Assembly (NCBI GenBank): GCA_016707885.1
Contig: JADJGU010000001.1
Location: forward strand, 1,305,501-1,369,500
DNA length: 64,000 nt
Origin: Sphingomonadales bacterium
GTDB taxonomy: Bacteria > Pseudomonadota > Alphaproteobacteria > Sphingomonadales > Sphingomonadaceae
Direction of reading: 5' to 3'
Positions 62,303-64,000 of this stretch are shown piece after piece. How positions within the stretch are numbered: position 1 is the first letter of the stretch; each line of letters starts with the position of its first letter. A model generated the notes under the pieces. It worked only from the letters and a program-made list of their open reading frames with translations, had not been told where the DNA came from and ran no database searches. The translations under genes and the position numbers were made by a program.

Positions 62303-64000
62303 ATGGCATCGCGTTCCCCCAAATCCCAGACCGCCAACTGGCGGCAGATGATGCGCCAATCCTTGCTGCGCAGCGGCGCGCTGATCGGGGCAGGCGTGGT
62401 TGGCCTGTTTGCGCTCTTTTATGCGATTTCGATTCTCAGTTACTCGCCAGCCGACAATGCGTTCAACAGCGCCGCCGAAAGCGCCAGTGACAATTGGATG
62501 GGGCAAAGCGGAGCTTATATGGCGGATGCGTCGTTGTTCACCTTCGGGCTACCGGCGATCCTTCTGTTTCCGCTGATGCTGGTCTATGCCCGTCGACTGT
62601 GGCGCGATGTGCCGCAGCCGCGCTGGAAACGGCAATTGCTGCTGTGCCTATTAGGGATGCTGATCCTGGGCTTTGGCCTTGCGCACTGGCAGCATGGCAG
62701 CGATATCGGCTTACCCGCCGGCTGGGGCGGCACGCCCGCGCTGCTGCTAGACGGTGCGTTTAGCACGCTGACAGAGAAGCTTGGTCAGGGCTGGGGCAGC
62801 TTGGCGCGCTGGGTTGCTATCCTTGCGTCGGTCATAGGCGGCATTGTGTTGGTCACGCGCTCGCTGGAGTTGGAACGCCCGCTGTTTTCGATTCCATCGA
62901 TCTCGATGCCATCGCGCGGCGGAGCGTCTGAGAAACTGGCAACCGATCCTTCGACGCCACAGCGCGAGCCTGAGTTTGTCGCCGACCCGGTCCCGCGCAA
63001 GCCCGTCGAACGCGAACCGCGCCGTGCCCCCGAAATTGCCGAGCGTCAAACTGCTCCCAAAAAGGCCAGCTTTGCCAGCGGAGCAAAGCAGGGAGACTTT
63101 TTCGGCAATTACACGCTGCCCTCGCTCGACCTGCTCGATACCCCGCCGCCTTCAACCGCGCCCAAGCTCGACAAGGCGGCGCTCGAATCGAACGCGCGGC
63201 TGCTCGAATCGGTGCTCGACGATTTCAAGGTGCAGGGCGAAATCGTCGCCGTCCGCCCCGGCCCGGTCGTCACCATGTACGAACTCGAACCCGCGCCCGG
63301 CGTGCGTGCGCAGCGCGTCGTGCAACTGGCCGAGGATATCGCGCGCAACATGTCCGCGCTTTCGGCGCGCGTCTCGACTGTGCCGGGTCGCACGGTCATC
63401 GGCATCGAACTGCCCAACCATAACCGCGAGGCTGTGGTGCTGCAGGAAATGATCGCATCTACAGCCTTTGCCGATCAAAAGGGGCAGCTACCGATCATCC
63501 TCGGCAAGAATATCTCGGGCGACCCGGTGGTTGCCGACCTGCAGCCCATGCCGCATCTGCTCGTCGCGGGGACGACCGGTTCGGGTAAGTCGGTGGGCCT
63601 TAACTGTATGATCCTGTCGCTGCTCTACCGGCTCACACCCGACCAGTGCCGGATGATCATGATCGATCCCAAGATGCTCGAACTCAGCATCTATGACGAT
63701 ATTCCGCATTTGCTGGCCCCGGTGGTGACCGAGCCTGCCAAGGCGATCCGTGCGCTCAAATGGGCGGTCGAGCAGATGGAGGACCGTTACCGGATGATGT
63801 CGTCGGTCGGCGTTCGCAATCTGCAGGGCTTCAATGATAAGATCCTGGCTGCCAAGGCCAAGGGTCAGCCTTTGGGACACAAGGTGCAGGTGGGCTATGA
63901 TCCGATGACCGGCTTGCCGCAATATGAGGAGCAGCAGCATGATTATCAGCCGCTGCCGCAGATTGTCGTAATCGTCGACGAGCTTGCTGACCTGATGATG
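62303..64000 (+). CDS. ftsK: DNA translocase FtsK (3' end beyond window)
   Basis: Cell-division DNA pump coordinating chromosome segregation at the septum. 566 residues visible. N-terminal membrane domain with four helices (for example SGALIGAGVVGLFALFYAIS and FTFGLPAILLFPLMLVYA), a linker rich in Glu/Pro/Arg, then the motor with Walker A LVAGTTGSGKSVGLNCM (about residues 420-436), MIMIDPKMLELSIYDDIPHL and KWAVEQMEDRYRMMSSVG. ATG 62303 chosen; the gene continues past the right edge at IVDELADLMM. Confidence 0.96.
   Translation, partial: MASRSPKSQTANWRQMMRQSLLRSGALIGAGVVGLFALFYAISILSYSPADNAFNSAAESASDNWMGQSGAYMADASLFTFGLPAILLFPLMLVYARRLWRDVPQPRWKRQLLLCLLGMLILGFGLAHWQHGSDIGLPAGWGGTPALLLDGAFSTLTEKLGQGWGSLARWVAILASVIGGIVLVTRSLELERPLFSIPSISMPSRGGASEKLATDPSTPQREPEFVADPVPRKPVEREPRRAPEIAERQTAPKKASFASGAKQGDFFGNYTLPSLDLLDTPPPSTAPKLDKAALESNARLLESVLDDFKVQGEIVAVRPGPVVTMYELEPAPGVRAQRVVQLAEDIARNMSALSARVSTVPGRTVIGIELPNHNREAVVLQEMIASTAFADQKGQLPIILGKNISGDPVVADLQPMPHLLVAGTTGSGKSVGLNCMILSLLYRLTPDQCRMIMIDPKMLELSIYDDIPHLLAPVVTEPAKAIRALKWAVEQMEDRYRMMSSVGVRNLQGFNDKILAAKAKGQPLGHKVQVGYDPMTGLPQYEEQQHDYQPLPQIVVIVDELADLMM

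Overview
The window looks like a chromosomal segment of an alphaproteobacterium of the order Sphingomonadales (Sphingopyxis/Sphingorhabdus-like). This is inferred from moderately high GC, gene order (pyrE-pdxJ-acpS-lepB; coxB-coxA-ctaB-ctaG-coxC-DUF983-SURF1; hemC-hemD next to tsaD-gpsA) and protein flavour (DUF6356, DUF898 next to an M48 peptidase). Genes are tightly packed, and many neighbours overlap by exactly four bases (ATGA, GTGA or TTGA), which helps fix several starts. No rRNA, tRNA, CRISPR array, prophage or intact insertion sequence is visible.

Layout. 1-2779 (minus): coupled operon pyrE-pdxJ-small membrane protein-acpS-lepB, with lepB cut by the left edge. 2993-10188 (plus): aa3-type cytochrome c oxidase structural and assembly genes, then DUF983, SURF1 and a TauE-like permease; a strong terminator-like hairpin lies inside the start of the DUF983 gene. 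10204-16379: infC and thrS on the minus strand, separated by a VOC protein, an alpha/beta hydrolase, a second TauE-like permease and a phosphoesterase. 16380-17482: decayed DNA with the remnant of an XRE regulator. 17483-28833: DUF898, M48 peptidase, hydrolase, gamma-glutamyltransferase, SIMPL protein, glyoxalase I and II, guaA, an asparaginase-domain protein, mlaA. 28889-41286: ArsC-like protein, glycerate-kinase-like protein, glycerophosphodiesterase, hemCD, tsaD, gpsA, a flippase, an SLC13 transporter and an acyltransferase. 41690-43287: an AT-richer three-gene island (DUF488 protein, unknown 260-aa protein, 97-aa membrane protein). 43453-49922: uvrB, a membrane glycosyltransferase, a membrane-tethered LuxR-type regulator, a truncated nhaA overlapping rpmG. 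49954-64000: GDT1-like transporter, epoxide hydrolase, an Opp-type ABC transporter without binding protein, metC, sseA, queF, an OmpA-like lipoprotein, a UbiH-type monooxygenase and the start of ftsK.

Two themes stand out. First, at least four conserved genes (M48 peptidase, gpsA, flippase, ubiH-like) are split by single-base indels, and a convergent gene pair (hydrolase/GGT) has lost both stop codons. gpsA is normally essential and one event sits in a seven-base T run, so most of these are probably sequencing or assembly errors rather than real pseudogenes. nhaA (real 3' loss) and the XRE remnant look genuine. Second, intergenic regions carry several kinds of palindromic repeat: two related REP/BIME-like pairs, two longer MITE-like palindromes, a RAYT-type short palindrome and a perfect 32-bp-stem hairpin upstream of ftsK.

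The best candidate for an undescribed system is the DUF488 island at 41690-43287, but nothing in the sequence proves a function for it.
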